Shown in pieces: positions 7,506 to 16,350 of a DNA stretch of 23,554 nt. Made by a program: the position numbers and the translations under genes. The stretch comes from JAEUIZ01 sp046155605 (lineage in GTDB: Bacteria; Planctomycetota; Phycisphaerae; Phycisphaerales; UBA1924), in NCBI GenBank assembly GCA_046155605.1, contig JBJXFQ010000141.1, forward strand, positions 1 to 23,554, given 5' to 3'. Numbering within the stretch: the stretch's first letter is position 1; every line of letters begins with the position of its first letter. Under the pieces are notes generated by a model, which was not told the DNA's origin, did no database searches, and worked only from the letters and a program-made list of their open reading frames with translations.

Positions 7506-8690
7506 ATGACCGACTCCAAGCACACCGATCGCATCGTCGCCGGCACCGGAGCCGCGCCAGCCATCGACGAATGGTGGAGGGGACTCCTCTGGCCACGACT
7601 GCTCACCGCTGTCGCGCTGGGCCTTCGTCCGGGCCGCGTCGGGCTCGCGTTTGTCGGGCTCGCCGCGACCACGGTGCTGCTCGGATTCGGGCTTCAGTTC
7701 GACACCTGGATCGGTAGGGGCAGGATCGCGTGGCCCGCGCTGGCATCGGCACAACCGGCGCTCGTCTGGGACGCCGCGATCGCCACGCCCCTGGCGCTTG
7801 TCCGCGGCGCGCCGATCACCACGCTGGTCATGGGGCCCTTCGTGCTCGCGCTCTGGGGCGTCCTGCTCGGCGCGATCTCGCGCCTGGCCGCCCTCGAAAT
7901 GGGCCTCGGCCAGTTCGGTGCCTGGCACGACGGGCTCAACTTCGCCGCCGCACGCTGGCGCTCGCTCGTGGGCGTCGCGCTCGGCCCGGCGATCGTCGTC
8001 TGGACCATCGCGCTCCTCCTCGCCGCCGCCGGCTGGATCATCCAGTGGCCCGTCGCCAACGTCATCGGCGCGCTCCTGCTCGGCCTCGCCCTCCTCGCCG
8101 GCCTCTTCGCCGTCGTCGTCGCGCTGGGCCTGTCCATCTCGCACGGCCTCTGCATCGCCGCCGTCGCCAGCGACGGCGCAGACGCCATCGATGCCGTCCA
8201 ACGCGGCTTCGCCTACCTCTTCTCACGCCCCCTGCGGCTCTTCCTGTACATGTTCCTCGCTGGCCTCGGCGTCACCCTCGTCGCGGTCGTCTCCTTCATC
8301 CTTCTCATCGCCACGCTTGATTTCGTCGGCCGCGGGCTCGGCATCTGGATGTCCAACGACCGCGCCATTCCCTTCGTCGGTCCACTCTTTGGTGCCGCAC
8401 TCGGCCTCGGCACGGGCACCGACGATCTCACCGGCACGGCCCTCCTCACCTCCCGCATCGTGGGCTTCTGGGCCGGTGCCGCCGCCATGCTCGCTCAGGC
8501 CGTGGTTATCAGTGGATGGATGGGCGCGACGACGGCGGTCTATCTCGCCATTCGCCGCGCCTGCGACGGGCAGGATCCCGCCGATCTCTACGTCCCCGGC
8601 GCGATGGAGGCCGCGATGAGTGACGCCGCCGCCGCTCGCGTCACGCCCGGCATGGTCCGCGGCGGTGCCCCGCTCGAGGGCGACGCCTGA
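7506..8690 (+). CDS. Multi-pass membrane protein of unknown function
   Basis: A 394-residue protein with about six predicted membrane helices: around residues 40-62, 102-125, 158-182, 185-212, 242-270 and 320-350. The segments between them are short and often Arg/Ala-rich. The region after the fourth helix (HGLCIAAVASDGADAIDAVQRGFAYLFSRPLRL) resembles the amphipathic middle of membrane proteins that RefSeq leaves as hypothetical in planctomycetes. The ATG follows AAAGGA by 6 bases. It is transcribed away from lemA and is followed 44 bases later by prmC, so the two may be co-transcribed. No catalytic or transport motif was recognised. Confidence 0.82.
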   Translation: MTDSKHTDRIVAGTGAAPAIDEWWRGLLWPRLLTAVALGLRPGRVGLAFVGLAATTVLLGFGLQFDTWIGRGRIAWPALASAQPALVWDAAIATPLALVRGAPITTLVMGPFVLALWGVLLGAISRLAALEMGLGQFGAWHDGLNFAAARWRSLVGVALGPAIVVWTIALLLAAAGWIIQWPVANVIGALLLGLALLAGLFAVVVALGLSISHGLCIAAVASDGADAIDAVQRGFAYLFSRPLRLFLYMFLAGLGVTLVAVVSFILLIATLDFVGRGLGIWMSNDRAIPFVGPLFGAALGLGTGTDDLTGTALLTSRIVGFWAGAAAMLAQAVVISGWMGATTAVYLAIRRACDGQDPADLYVPGAMEAAMSDAAAARVTPGMVRGGAPLEGDA

Positions 8691-8734
8691 GCACTCCGCT
8701 GACACCCTGGACCACGCGCCGCCTGCTCGCTTGG

Positions 8735-9601
8735 ATGTCCGAGTCGTTCCAGCGCAAGGGGCTTGAGTCGCCTCGCCTCCTCGCCGAACTCCTCGTCTCG
8801 CATGTCATCGGGTGCGATCGTCTGCGGCTGTACATGGACGCCGATCGACCCGCCACGGAACTCGAGCGCGCCGCGCTCCGCGAACTGGTCTCGCGCGCCT
8901 TGCAGCACGAGCCGGTGCAGTATCTCGTTGGCGAGGCTTGGTTTTTTTCCCTGCCGTTCCATGTCGATCGCCGCGTGCTCATCCCGCGTCCCTCGACTGA
9001 GACAATGGTCCAGGCCGTGCTCCAGCACGCGCGCGTCGAGGCGGGCTTTGGCGGCCGCTCAGGCGCGGACATCCTCTTTGCCGACATCTGCACGGGTTCG
9101 GGGTGCGTCGCCGTCTCGCTCTTGAAGAATCTCCCCGCGGCAAGGGGAGTGGCAACCGACCTCTCGGCCGAAGCGCTGGCCGTGGCGAGAAAGAACGCCG
9201 AGCGACACGGCGTCATCGATCGCCTCGACCTCGCGCAAGGCGACCTGCTCGCGGCCTTGGCCGACCATCCCGCCGCCCGCGCACACGGCAGCCTCGCGTA
9301 CCTTGTGAGCAACCCGCCGTACATCCCAGACCATGAGTGGGCCGCGGTCGCGCCGAACGTCAAGGACCACGAGCCGACCATGGCCCTCCGCGGGGGGGCC
9401 GACGGCCTCGCGCTCGTCCGACCCGTCATCGAGGAAGGCGGCGTCTATCTCCGGCCGCGCGGGCTCCTGCTCGTCGAGGTCGCCGAATCAACCGCCGACG
9501 CGGCGCTTTCGCTGGCCCGCGCCCGACCGGAACTGGAAGGGGTAGAGATTCTCTCCGATTTCGAGGGCCATCCGCGCGTCATCCGAGGCGTGAAGGCGTA
9601 A
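8735..9601 (+). CDS. prmC: Peptide chain release factor N5-glutamine methyltransferase PrmC (HemK)
   Basis: PrmC methylates the Gln of the GGQ motif in release factors RF1/RF2, using S-adenosylmethionine, in the cytosol. The signature NPPYIPDHEW begins at residue 193. The SAM-binding segment is FADICTGSGCVAVSL, and the N-terminal helical domain has the family pattern ESPRLLAELLVSHVIG, then QYLVGEAWFF and LIPRPSTETM. The ATG at 8735 gives 288 residues, but the preceding in-frame codons (WTTRRLLAW) also match the first family helix. There is no ATG, GTG or TTG between the upstream stop and 8735, so a CTG at 8699 is possible. It converges on the response regulator gene, with one base between the stops. 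Confidence 0.93.
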   Translation: MSESFQRKGLESPRLLAELLVSHVIGCDRLRLYMDADRPATELERAALRELVSRALQHEPVQYLVGEAWFFSLPFHVDRRVLIPRPSTETMVQAVLQHARVEAGFGGRSGADILFADICTGSGCVAVSLLKNLPAARGVATDLSAEALAVARKNAERHGVIDRLDLAQGDLLAALADHPAARAHGSLAYLVSNPPYIPDHEWAAVAPNVKDHEPTMALRGGADGLALVRPVIEEGGVYLRPRGLLLVEVAESTADAALSLARARPELEGVEILSDFEGHPRVIRGVKA

Positions 9602-9602
9602 C

Positions 9603-11276
9603 TCATCCTGCCTTTGATGCCACCGCCTTCCGGACCTCTTCGAGCAATCGATCCACCGGGAACGGCTTGAACAGCACCGCCTGAAGCCCCTCTTGCGACG
9701 CCCGCACGATCGAGTGGTGCGGGTCGTAGCCGAAGCCCGTCATCAGGATCACCGGCACGCCCGGCAGCGTCTTTCGCGCCGCCGCGAACACCTCGTACCC
9801 GTTGCGATCCGGCATGCGGATGTCGCTGAGCACCGCGTCGAACGTCGGACCGCCGCCCGCGATCGCTTCCAGTGCCGCGATCGCCCCCACCCCGCTCTCG
9901 AACATCGTGACCTCGCACCCGCGATTGTGCAGCACGTCGTGGATGATGCGGCGGATGTTGGCCTCGTCGTCCGCCACCAGCACCCGCTTGCCCCGCAGCG
10001 CGGGATCGATCCGTCGGTTCGCCAACTCGCCCTCGATCCCCAGCAGCGTCTGCGCCCCCGTGGCCACGTTGCTCACGCGGCTTCGGATCGACTCGACATC
10101 CGCCCGGATCCGCTCCAGGTGCGCCCGCGCCTGCGGATCACGCGCCGCCAACTCCTTGAACCACTCGGCCTCCTGCAAAATGTCCTTCAGCGGCTCGCTG
10201 ATCTCGCCCGCCACCCGATCCCCCACCGCCGTGTTCACCGCGCTCCGCTCGACCACCAGTAGATTCAGCATGTGCAGCGAGATCGCCACATACCGCCCGA
10301 AAATCTCCGAGAACTGTCGATCGTCCTCGGTGAACGCGCCGGGCCTCTCGCTCTCGACGTTGAATATCCCGACCACCTTGTCGTGCATCCGCAGCGGCAC
10401 CGTCAGCGACGACCTCGCCCCAGAAAAACCCGGCAAAAAGCGCGTGTCCGCCGCCGTGTCAGGGCAGATGTAACTCCGCCCCGTCGCCGCTACCAGCCCG
10501 CTGATCCCGTTGCCCGTCTCGCGCGGATAGATCTCAAGTTCCACCGACTCCTGCGGCAGCCCCGAGTGCATCACCATCTCCAACTTCCCCGTCCGCTCGT
10601 CGATCAGTCGGATGTTGAAGTGGTCAAACTTCAGCAGATCACGGCACGCCTGCACGATCCGCGTCTCCAACAGCCGCAGCCGCTCGAAGACGTTCATCTT
10701 GCGGACCAGATCGGCCTCGAAACGCACCAGTTGCGACCCCGCGGCGTCGATCGCGTCCATCTTCCGTCGCAGCCCTCGCTCGACGGTCACGTCATGGATG
10801 AGCGCCGCGACGGCATCCGTCTTCCCCTGCCGCTCGTTCGCCGGTGCCATCACCAGTTCGAGGCTCTTCCCGCCCTCCACGCCCTCGAGATCGACACGAC
10901 GCAGCGTCGGCGACGCTTCCGATCGGCGGAATCCCGCCAGCGCTCCCTCGCACTCCTGAATCACCCGCGCCCGCGTCGTCGGCTCATAGGTCGCGAACTT
11001 CGTGTTCGCCCATCGCACCTCGCCCGCCGACCCAACCAGACACGCCCCCTGCCCCAGCGATTCCAGCAGCGCTCCCGCGGCCCCCGGCGGCGCGGTCAGC
11101 CGACGAAGGTCCGCCGCCCCGACCACCAGCCACACCGCGTCGCGGCCCGGCGTGTCCGCCACCGGCGCGGGGAGCGATGTGCCCACCTCGAACGCGCCGG
11201 TCAGCGCCGCCGTCAACCGGTCAGTCGGCTCGCCCGGCGACGCAAAGACCCACAACTTCGGACGCACCTCGCTCAT
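9603..11276 (-). CDS. PAS-GAF-receiver signalling protein
   Basis: A 557-residue cytosolic regulator from the ATG at 11276 (a GTG at 11315 is the alternative). Residues about 80-170 look PAS-like (LLESLGQGACLVGSAGEVRW). Residues about 195-345 form a GAF domain: FDHFNIRLIDERTGKLEMV, then SLTVPLRMHDKVVGIFNVES. A helical linker (about 355-420) precedes a complete receiver domain (about 428-557) with the acidic pair in VLVADDEAN, phospho-acceptor Asp485 in LSDIRMP, Thr in ILMTGFG and Lys537 in LFKPFP. The linker resembles a kinase dimerisation helix, but I see no catalytic His box and no ATPase domain. The output is therefore probably protein-protein signalling after phosphorylation by another kinase. 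No kinase gene is present in this window. Confidence 0.88.
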   Translation of the reverse strand: MSEVRPKLWVFASPGEPTDRLTAALTGAFEVGTSLPAPVADTPGRDAVWLVVGAADLRRLTAPPGAAGALLESLGQGACLVGSAGEVRWANTKFATYEPTTRARVIQECEGALAGFRRSEASPTLRRVDLEGVEGGKSLELVMAPANERQGKTDAVAALIHDVTVERGLRRKMDAIDAAGSQLVRFEADLVRKMNVFERLRLLETRIVQACRDLLKFDHFNIRLIDERTGKLEMVMHSGLPQESVELEIYPRETGNGISGLVAATGRSYICPDTAADTRFLPGFSGARSSLTVPLRMHDKVVGIFNVESERPGAFTEDDRQFSEIFGRYVAISLHMLNLLVVERSAVNTAVGDRVAGEISEPLKDILQEAEWFKELAARDPQARAHLERIRADVESIRSRVSNVATGAQTLLGIEGELANRRIDPALRGKRVLVADDEANIRRIIHDVLHNRGCEVTMFESGVGAIAALEAIAGGGPTFDAVLSDIRMPDRNGYEVFAAARKTLPGVPVILMTGFGYDPHHSIVRASQEGLQAVLFKPFPVDRLLEEVRKAVASKAG

Positions 11277-11411
11277 GCGATCCACGACCCTCCGCGGCAG
11301 CCCTGCTCGCCGCACAAGAGAGAAGTCTACGAGCGCTCTCTGGGCTTATGGAAGCACGGGCACACGCGGGAGATGCGGAGAGGGCGACAGGAACACGCCC
11401 AGGCCCGCGCC

Positions 11412-12464
11412 TCACTTCGCCGGCTTCGGGTCACGGTGCGCCCGCGGCGTCTCCGTGCAGCGCGCCGTCAGCGCCTCGGCCTCCCGCTCCTGTCGCCGGT
11501 CCGGGTCCGCCGTCTTCTCGATCCACAGGCTCGCGCCCCACGCCGGCTGCACGCCCTTGTAGAGCCCTGCCACCTCCGCCGAATGCACCTCCGCCAGCAG
11601 CGCGTTGGCGATCACCACGCGATACGCGCCCGAGTTCATCAGCAGCGCCTGCAATACATACTGCTCGTTCCACGTCTGCAGTCGCTCGAAGATCCACGAC
11701 ACCGGGTACTCTCGCGGAAAGAAGATGTCGTGGAAATGAACGAGCACGCCGCGCGCCAGCCGCGGCAGAATCCGAAACACCATCCAGTTCACGTCACTCG
11801 CCACATGCGAACAGTGCGAGCCGTCATAGAACAGCATGTCGCCCGCGCCCAGTTCATCAAACGGCCCCAGCGGTGCCCGCTGGATCGGCCTCCGGTGCCG
11901 CTCCCAGTCTCCCGGCAGCGACGCGAAGACCCGCTCCGACGGATACGGCTCGATCTGCGTCACGTGCGTCGCACTCCCGCCTTCCGTTCCCGACTCGCGC
12001 CGCGCTCCCCGCGCCCGATCGTCCGCCGCATTTCGCTCCAGCGCCCGCGCCAGGAGCAGGCTCGACCAGCCGCATCCGACCTCGACCACTCGCCGCGGCC
12101 GACGCGAGCGCACCAGCCCATACCACACCACCGCGTCGGCGACGTTGAAAAACGGATTGTGCCAGTGATACGTCGCCCGCCCGGAGCCAGGCCGCGCCGT
12201 CTCCTCCGGCTCCTTGTTCGGCACGTCGCGCAACTCCTCGACATACGCCCCAACCTCGCGCGCCACGCCGACCTGCCGTTCCACATCCCAGTCAATGTCC
12301 CTGGGCATGTGCGGCGGCCGCCATAGGTCCGCGTTCGCCTCCAGCCATTCCGGGTCATTCAGCGGCGAGTAGTAATGCCGCTTGATGAGGTGGTACCCTC
12401 GCCGCAGCACCTCTCGCTGATCCGCCCCGGCGATCACCTGCAACGCGCGATCCAGATCGTCCAT
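11412..12464 (-). CDS. Class I SAM-dependent methyltransferase
   Basis: The 350-residue protein has the SAM-binding motif RRVVEVGCGWSSLLLARAL at about residue 125 and a later acidic loop, GDMLFYDGSHCSHVASDVNW, of the kind seen in Methyltransf_24 sugar or small-molecule methyltransferases. HFHDIFFPREYP is also characteristic of that group. The N-terminal ~100 residues (HLIKRHYYSPLND) are family-like as well. The ATG at 12464 follows GAGAG at about 6 bases and is preferred to a TTG at 12476. It is divergent from the ABC operon (78 bases apart) and lies 135 bases upstream of the PAS-GAF-receiver gene on the same strand. The substrate cannot be told. Confidence 0.88.
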   Translation of the reverse strand: MDDLDRALQVIAGADQREVLRRGYHLIKRHYYSPLNDPEWLEANADLWRPPHMPRDIDWDVERQVGVAREVGAYVEELRDVPNKEPEETARPGSGRATYHWHNPFFNVADAVVWYGLVRSRRPRRVVEVGCGWSSLLLARALERNAADDRARGARRESGTEGGSATHVTQIEPYPSERVFASLPGDWERHRRPIQRAPLGPFDELGAGDMLFYDGSHCSHVASDVNWMVFRILPRLARGVLVHFHDIFFPREYPVSWIFERLQTWNEQYVLQALLMNSGAYRVVIANALLAEVHSAEVAGLYKGVQPAWGASLWIEKTADPDRRQEREAEALTARCTETPRAHRDPKPAK

Positions 12465-12490
12465 GTGTGCTCTCAAACAAAGACAGCGAC

Positions 12491-12505
12491 CGCCGCATCG
12501 CGGCG
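12491..12505. promoter_or_regulatory. Short perfect inverted repeat in the divergent methyltransferase/ABC promoter region
   Basis: CGCCGC-ATC-GCGGCG forms a perfect 6-bp dyad in the 78 bases between the two divergent genes. In DNA this GC-rich such dyads are common by chance, so a regulatory role is only suggested by position. Confidence 0.25.
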
Positions 12506-12542
12506 CGATCGCCTCGGCCTCTCCACGCTATCGTCTCTCCCC

Positions 12543-13487
12543 GTGATCTCCCTTCACTCCGTCTCCAAGTCCTTCGGCCGCGTCCACGCCGTCGCTGACG
12601 CCTCCTTCGAGGTTCCTCGCGGGCGCGTCGTCGGGCTCCTCGGCTCCAACGGCGCTGGCAAGACCACCACCCTCCGCATGATCGCCGGTTTCCTCCCCCC
12701 CGATGCCGGCACCATCACCATCGACGGCATGGACAGCGTTGCACAATCCCTCGACGCCCGCCGCCGCGTCGGATACCTCCCCGAGGCCTCACCCGCCTAC
12801 GGCGAGATGCTCGTCCGCGATTACCTCCGATTCCGCGGCAAACTCTTCGGCCTCCGCGGCACGGCACTCTCCAGCGCCGCCAGCCTCGCCATCGACCGCT
12901 GCGACCTCGTCGAAGTCGCCTCACGCCGCATCGGCACGCTCAGCCGCGGCTTCCGCCAGCGCGTCGGCCTCGCCGCCGCCATCCTCCATGACCCGCCCGT
13001 CCTCGTCCTCGACGAGCCCACCAGCGCCCTCGACCCCAAGCAAGTCCGCCAGGCCCGCGTGCTCATCCGTGACCTTGCCCGCGACAAGGCCGTCCTCATC
13101 AGTTCCCACGTCCTGGGCGAGGTCGAGCAATCCTGCGACGAGGTCGTCATTATGGCCCGCGGGCGCGTGTGCGCCTCGGGCACCCCCGCCGAACTCACCC
13201 GCAAACTCTCCACCTCCTACGTCATCGAGGCCCGCGCCGATGTCGCTCGCGTCAAGCAGGCTCTCTCCGGCATTCGCAGCGCCGGCACGATCGAAACCGC
13301 CGTGCTCCCCGAAGGCTGGTCCAGCGCGCGCCTTTCGCCCTCGCACGATGCCCCCGACCTCCGCGAGGCCATCGCGCTCGCCGCGGCCCAGGCCAACCTC
13401 CCCGTCCGCGAACTCCGCCGCGAATCCCCCGGCCTCGAACGCGTCTTCCTCGCCCTCACCGAGACCACCCCCGGCCCCGACGCATGA
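12543..13487 (+). CDS. ABC transporter ATP-binding protein (GldA-like)
   Basis: ATPase subunit of an ABC-2-type exporter, 314 residues. Walker A is GSNGAGKTT at residues 34-42. The signature motif is the variant LSRGF (133-137), as in GldA/NatA-type subunits. Walker B with the catalytic Glu is VLVLDEPTSALDP, with Asp157-Glu158. The switch His is in LISSHVLGEVE. The C-terminal third (about 225-314) is the accessory domain common in this subgroup. The GTG at 12543 starts the family homology; the frame stays open upstream but is antisense to the methyltransferase. Its stop overlaps the permease start (ATGA), so translation is coupled. It should act at the inner face of the cytoplasmic membrane. 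Confidence 0.94.
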   Translation: MISLHSVSKSFGRVHAVADASFEVPRGRVVGLLGSNGAGKTTTLRMIAGFLPPDAGTITIDGMDSVAQSLDARRRVGYLPEASPAYGEMLVRDYLRFRGKLFGLRGTALSSAASLAIDRCDLVEVASRRIGTLSRGFRQRVGLAAAILHDPPVLVLDEPTSALDPKQVRQARVLIRDLARDKAVLISSHVLGEVEQSCDEVVIMARGRVCASGTPAELTRKLSTSYVIEARADVARVKQALSGIRSAGTIETAVLPEGWSSARLSPSHDAPDLREAIALAAAQANLPVRELRRESPGLERVFLALTETTPGPDA

Positions 13488-14203
13488 CCGCCGCACTCAC
13501 CATCGCCCTCCGCGAGGCCCGCTCCTTCTTCCGCGTCCCGCTCGGTTGGGTCGTCATGGCCCTCTACCTCTTCCTTACCGGCGTCGTCTTCGCCGAACGC
13601 ACCCTCCTCCCCGGCGAGCCCGCCAGCCTCCGCTACCTCTTCTCCGTCTCCGGCTTCCTCCTCCTCCCCGTCGCCCCAGCCATCTCCATGCGCCTCCTCA
13701 GCGACGAACTCCGCGCCGGTACCATCGAGCCACTCCTCACCGCCCCCGTGCGCGACGCCGAGATCATCCTCGGCAAGTTCCTGGGCGGCCTCTTCTTCCT
13801 CCTCGCCCTCGTCGCACCGACCCTCATCCACGCCGCCATCCTTCACGTCGTCTCCGATCCCAAGCCCGATCCCGGCCCCATCGCCGCCGGCTACCTCAGC
13901 CTCGTCCTCCTCGGCGGGCTCTACCTCGCCGTCGGCACGTTCTTCTCCTCGCTCACCTCCAGCCAGACCCTCGCCTTTCTCGCCACCTTCCTCTTCCTCC
14001 TCGCCGCGCTCCTGGGCACCAGCGACCTCGTCTCCGCCCCAGCCCCCGTCGATCGCTGGCTCGCCTCCCTCGCCATCGGCCCGCGCCTCGCCGACCTTGG
14101 CCGCGGCGTGATCGACACCTCCCATCTCGCCTTCTTCCTCACCGGCATTGCCCTCTTCCTCGTCCTCGCCCACGTCTCGCTCCAATCTCGGAGGTGGCGA
14201 TGA
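13484..14203 (+). CDS. ABC-2 type permease (GldF-like)
   Basis: The 239-residue membrane subunit has six predicted helices (around residues 20-40, 52-70, 100-125, 138-158, 166-185 and 215-232) and the conserved ABC-2 coupling region MRLLSDELRAGTIEPLLTAP between helices 2 and 3. It starts in a 4-base ATGA overlap with the ATPase gene and ends in another with the following gene. Such tight packing points to a single transcript and a fixed stoichiometry. In the Bacteroidetes gliding-type and many planctomycete systems this permease works with GldA-like and GldG-like partners. The exported substrate is unknown. Confidence 0.92.
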   Translation: MTAALTIALREARSFFRVPLGWVVMALYLFLTGVVFAERTLLPGEPASLRYLFSVSGFLLLPVAPAISMRLLSDELRAGTIEPLLTAPVRDAEIILGKFLGGLFFLLALVAPTLIHAAILHVVSDPKPDPGPIAAGYLSLVLLGGLYLAVGTFFSSLTSSQTLAFLATFLFLLAALLGTSDLVSAPAPVDRWLASLAIGPRLADLGRGVIDTSHLAFFLTGIALFLVLAHVSLQSRRWR

Positions 14204-16350
14204 ACACCCGACCCGCCGGCACCTCAGTCTCCGGCCGCCGATTCCGCTTCGGCGCGCTCAGCCTCATCCTCGTCGGCTGCACGCTCGCCTCCGTCGTGCT
14301 CGTCAACCTGCTCTCGGCACGCTTCGCCATCCGCCTCGACGCCACCTCCACCCGCGAGCACCGGCTCTCGCCGCGCACCCGCGAACTCCTCGCCCGTGTC
14401 AAGAACGGCTACGAAGTCGTCGTCGCCGCACCACTCAAAGACCGCCGCGCCGTCGATCCGCGCTCGCTCGCCCGCGTGGCCGATGTCCTTGATCTCCTTC
14501 GCCGCGCCTCAACCATCCGCACGACGCTCATCGACACGGGCTCGTCCGCCGGTGCCGCGCAGTTCGAATCGCTCCTCGCGCGGCTCGCCGAGCGCGAGCG
14601 CCCGACGCTCGAGCGCCGGCAGCAGGCCGTCAGCGCCACCGCCGAGAGCACCTCCGCCCTCGCCGCGTGGCTGCCCAGGCTCGCCGAGCGACTCACGGCC
14701 CTTCGCGCGCTCGTGCCCGAAGCCGCGCCCGCCGCCGCCGCCACTCGCGCCTATCTCTCGCAGCGCGCCGCGGAATCCGAGGCCAGCGCCCGCGGCCTCT
14801 CCGACCTCTCGCGCGAGGCCCTCGCCGCGCTCTCGCGCCCCGCGGGAGGGGGGGGAGGCGGGGGGGCGCTCCCGATCCCCGACGCCGAATCCGCCGCCGA
14901 ACCGTTGCGTCAGCCGCTCGCCGACGCCGAATCCGGCCTCCGCGCCATCGCCGACAACCTCGCGGCCCTCGCCCGCGCCGAAGGCCAGGTGCCCGCCGTC
15001 AAAGACGCCGCCTCCGCCCTCGCGCTCGAAGCGGCCTCCTACCGCGACCGGGCCGCCGCCGCCCGCGACAGCCTGGCGCGGCTCCCACGCTCCGATCTCG
15101 CCCGCGTCGCGCGGCTCATGTCCCGCTCCAGTGCCGCCCTCGTCATCGGCCCTCCTGAATCGGGCCTCACCGCCCTCGACCTCGCCTCGCTCCTCCCTTC
15201 CGCCGCAGCGCCGGCCGACCTCTCGCGTAACGCCGAAGACCTCATCGCCAGCGCCGTCGCCTCCCTCGCCGATCCCGCCCGCCCGCTCGTAGTCCTCATG
15301 CACGCCCAGCCCCGCGGCTTCTTCGATCGTCGGCCCTTCTTCACCGCCGCCTTGCAGCGCCTCGCCAACCGCGGCATTGACACCCTCCTCTGGGAGGTCG
15401 CGCAGAATCCCGACGCCCCCGACGCCGCCCGCGCCGCCGCCGATCGACCCGTCGTCTACGTCGCTTTCAACACCGACAGTTTCAGCCGCGGCGATGGCCA
15501 GGGCCAGAGCGGTGCCGAACGCGCCACCAAACTAGGCCGCGCGCTCACCCAACTCGTCGATGCCGGCAAACCCCTCCTCGTCTCCTTCTTCCCCTCCACC
15601 ATCCCCCTCGCAGGCCAGCCCGACCCCACCGCCGCCTGCCTCGCGCCCTTTGGCCTTCGCGTCGAGACCGGCAAGCCCATCCTCCGCGAACGCCGCACTC
15701 CCGAGGGCCGTCGCGCCGATGCATTCGCCTCCGTCCGTGCCTCGCCTGATTCCCATCCGATCGCTCGCGCCATCGCCGGACTTCCAACTCGCCTCGAATG
15801 GCCCGTGGCGATCGAGCGCGCCTCGCCCGCGCCGCCGGATGCCGACGCGTGGCCGATCCTCGCGCTCGCCGACCCCTCGGCCTGGCAAGAGACGCAGTGG
15901 CTCAACTACATGCAGGTGCCGCTCGCCCAGCACGCCGGCGTCCCGGACCCGCCATCGCGCGACCCCGCGCGAGAGCCCGCAGGCCCGTTCAACCTCGCCT
16001 TCGCTGCACAGCGCAAACTCGTCGGCGGGACTGCGGCGAGCGGGGGGACACAGCGCCTCGTCGCCATTGGCTCCAACACCTGGTTCGCCGACTGGATCAC
16101 GCAGGACGTCTCCGTTGTCGATGGCCGCGCGGCGCCGGCCAACCCCGGGAACCTCGAACTCTTCGAAGCCTCGATCGACTGGCTCGCCGGACGCGACGCG
16201 ATGCTCGCTCCCAGCCCCACCGCACGCGCCGTCCCGCTCATTGGTCCGCTGAGCGAAGCACGCCTGCGGGCGCTCCGATGGGCAGCGATCGCCGGCCTGC
16301 CCGCGCTGGTTCTTCTCTTCGGCGCGGCATGGCGCTGGTGGAAGGGATAG
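14200..16350 (+). CDS. GldG-like auxiliary protein of the ABC exporter
   Basis: A 716-residue protein with a membrane helix near the N-terminus (about 20-40), a large extracytoplasmic part and a C-terminal helix (about 690-710) followed by WRWWKG. This is the layout of GldG/ABC_transp_aux proteins. The sequence just after helix 1 (TSTREHRLSPRTRELLARV) matches the start of that family, where the standard segment reads as a substrate-binding-like fold. Residues about 105-310 are very Ala/Glu/Arg-rich and predict a coiled coil, making it longer than a typical GldG (~560). A Gly-rich linker coded by G-runs lies at about residue 217. The SD GGAGG stands 6 bases upstream. It ends antisense to the small zinc-ribbon gene (113-base overlap). 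Confidence 0.85.
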   Translation: MNTRPAGTSVSGRRFRFGALSLILVGCTLASVVLVNLLSARFAIRLDATSTREHRLSPRTRELLARVKNGYEVVVAAPLKDRRAVDPRSLARVADVLDLLRRASTIRTTLIDTGSSAGAAQFESLLARLAERERPTLERRQQAVSATAESTSALAAWLPRLAERLTALRALVPEAAPAAAATRAYLSQRAAESEASARGLSDLSREALAALSRPAGGGGGGGALPIPDAESAAEPLRQPLADAESGLRAIADNLAALARAEGQVPAVKDAASALALEAASYRDRAAAARDSLARLPRSDLARVARLMSRSSAALVIGPPESGLTALDLASLLPSAAAPADLSRNAEDLIASAVASLADPARPLVVLMHAQPRGFFDRRPFFTAALQRLANRGIDTLLWEVAQNPDAPDAARAAADRPVVYVAFNTDSFSRGDGQGQSGAERATKLGRALTQLVDAGKPLLVSFFPSTIPLAGQPDPTAACLAPFGLRVETGKPILRERRTPEGRRADAFASVRASPDSHPIARAIAGLPTRLEWPVAIERASPAPPDADAWPILALADPSAWQETQWLNYMQVPLAQHAGVPDPPSRDPAREPAGPFNLAFAAQRKLVGGTAASGGTQRLVAIGSNTWFADWITQDVSVVDGRAAPANPGNLELFEASIDWLAGRDAMLAPSPTARAVPLIGPLSEARLRALRWAAIAGLPALVLLFGAAWRWWKG
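14844..14866 (+). repeat. G8 and G7 homopolymer runs inside the gldG-like gene
   Basis: A G8 run (14848-14855) and a G7 run (14860-14866), separated by four bases, encode a polyglycine linker in the coiled-coil part of the protein. Runs like this can slip in replication or be misread in assembly; the frame here is intact. Confidence 0.7.

Noticed and set aside
10272..12326. 684-codon plus-strand frame
   Set aside because: It is antisense to the PAS-GAF-receiver and methyltransferase genes, both with clear domains, and has Arg/His/Pro-rich shadow composition.
12703..14199. Very long plus-strand open frame covering the ABC genes and running into the gldG-like gene
   Set aside because: Its first 500 codons are a Pro/Ser/Arg-rich shadow of the ATPase and permease genes; only the part from 14200 is a real gene.
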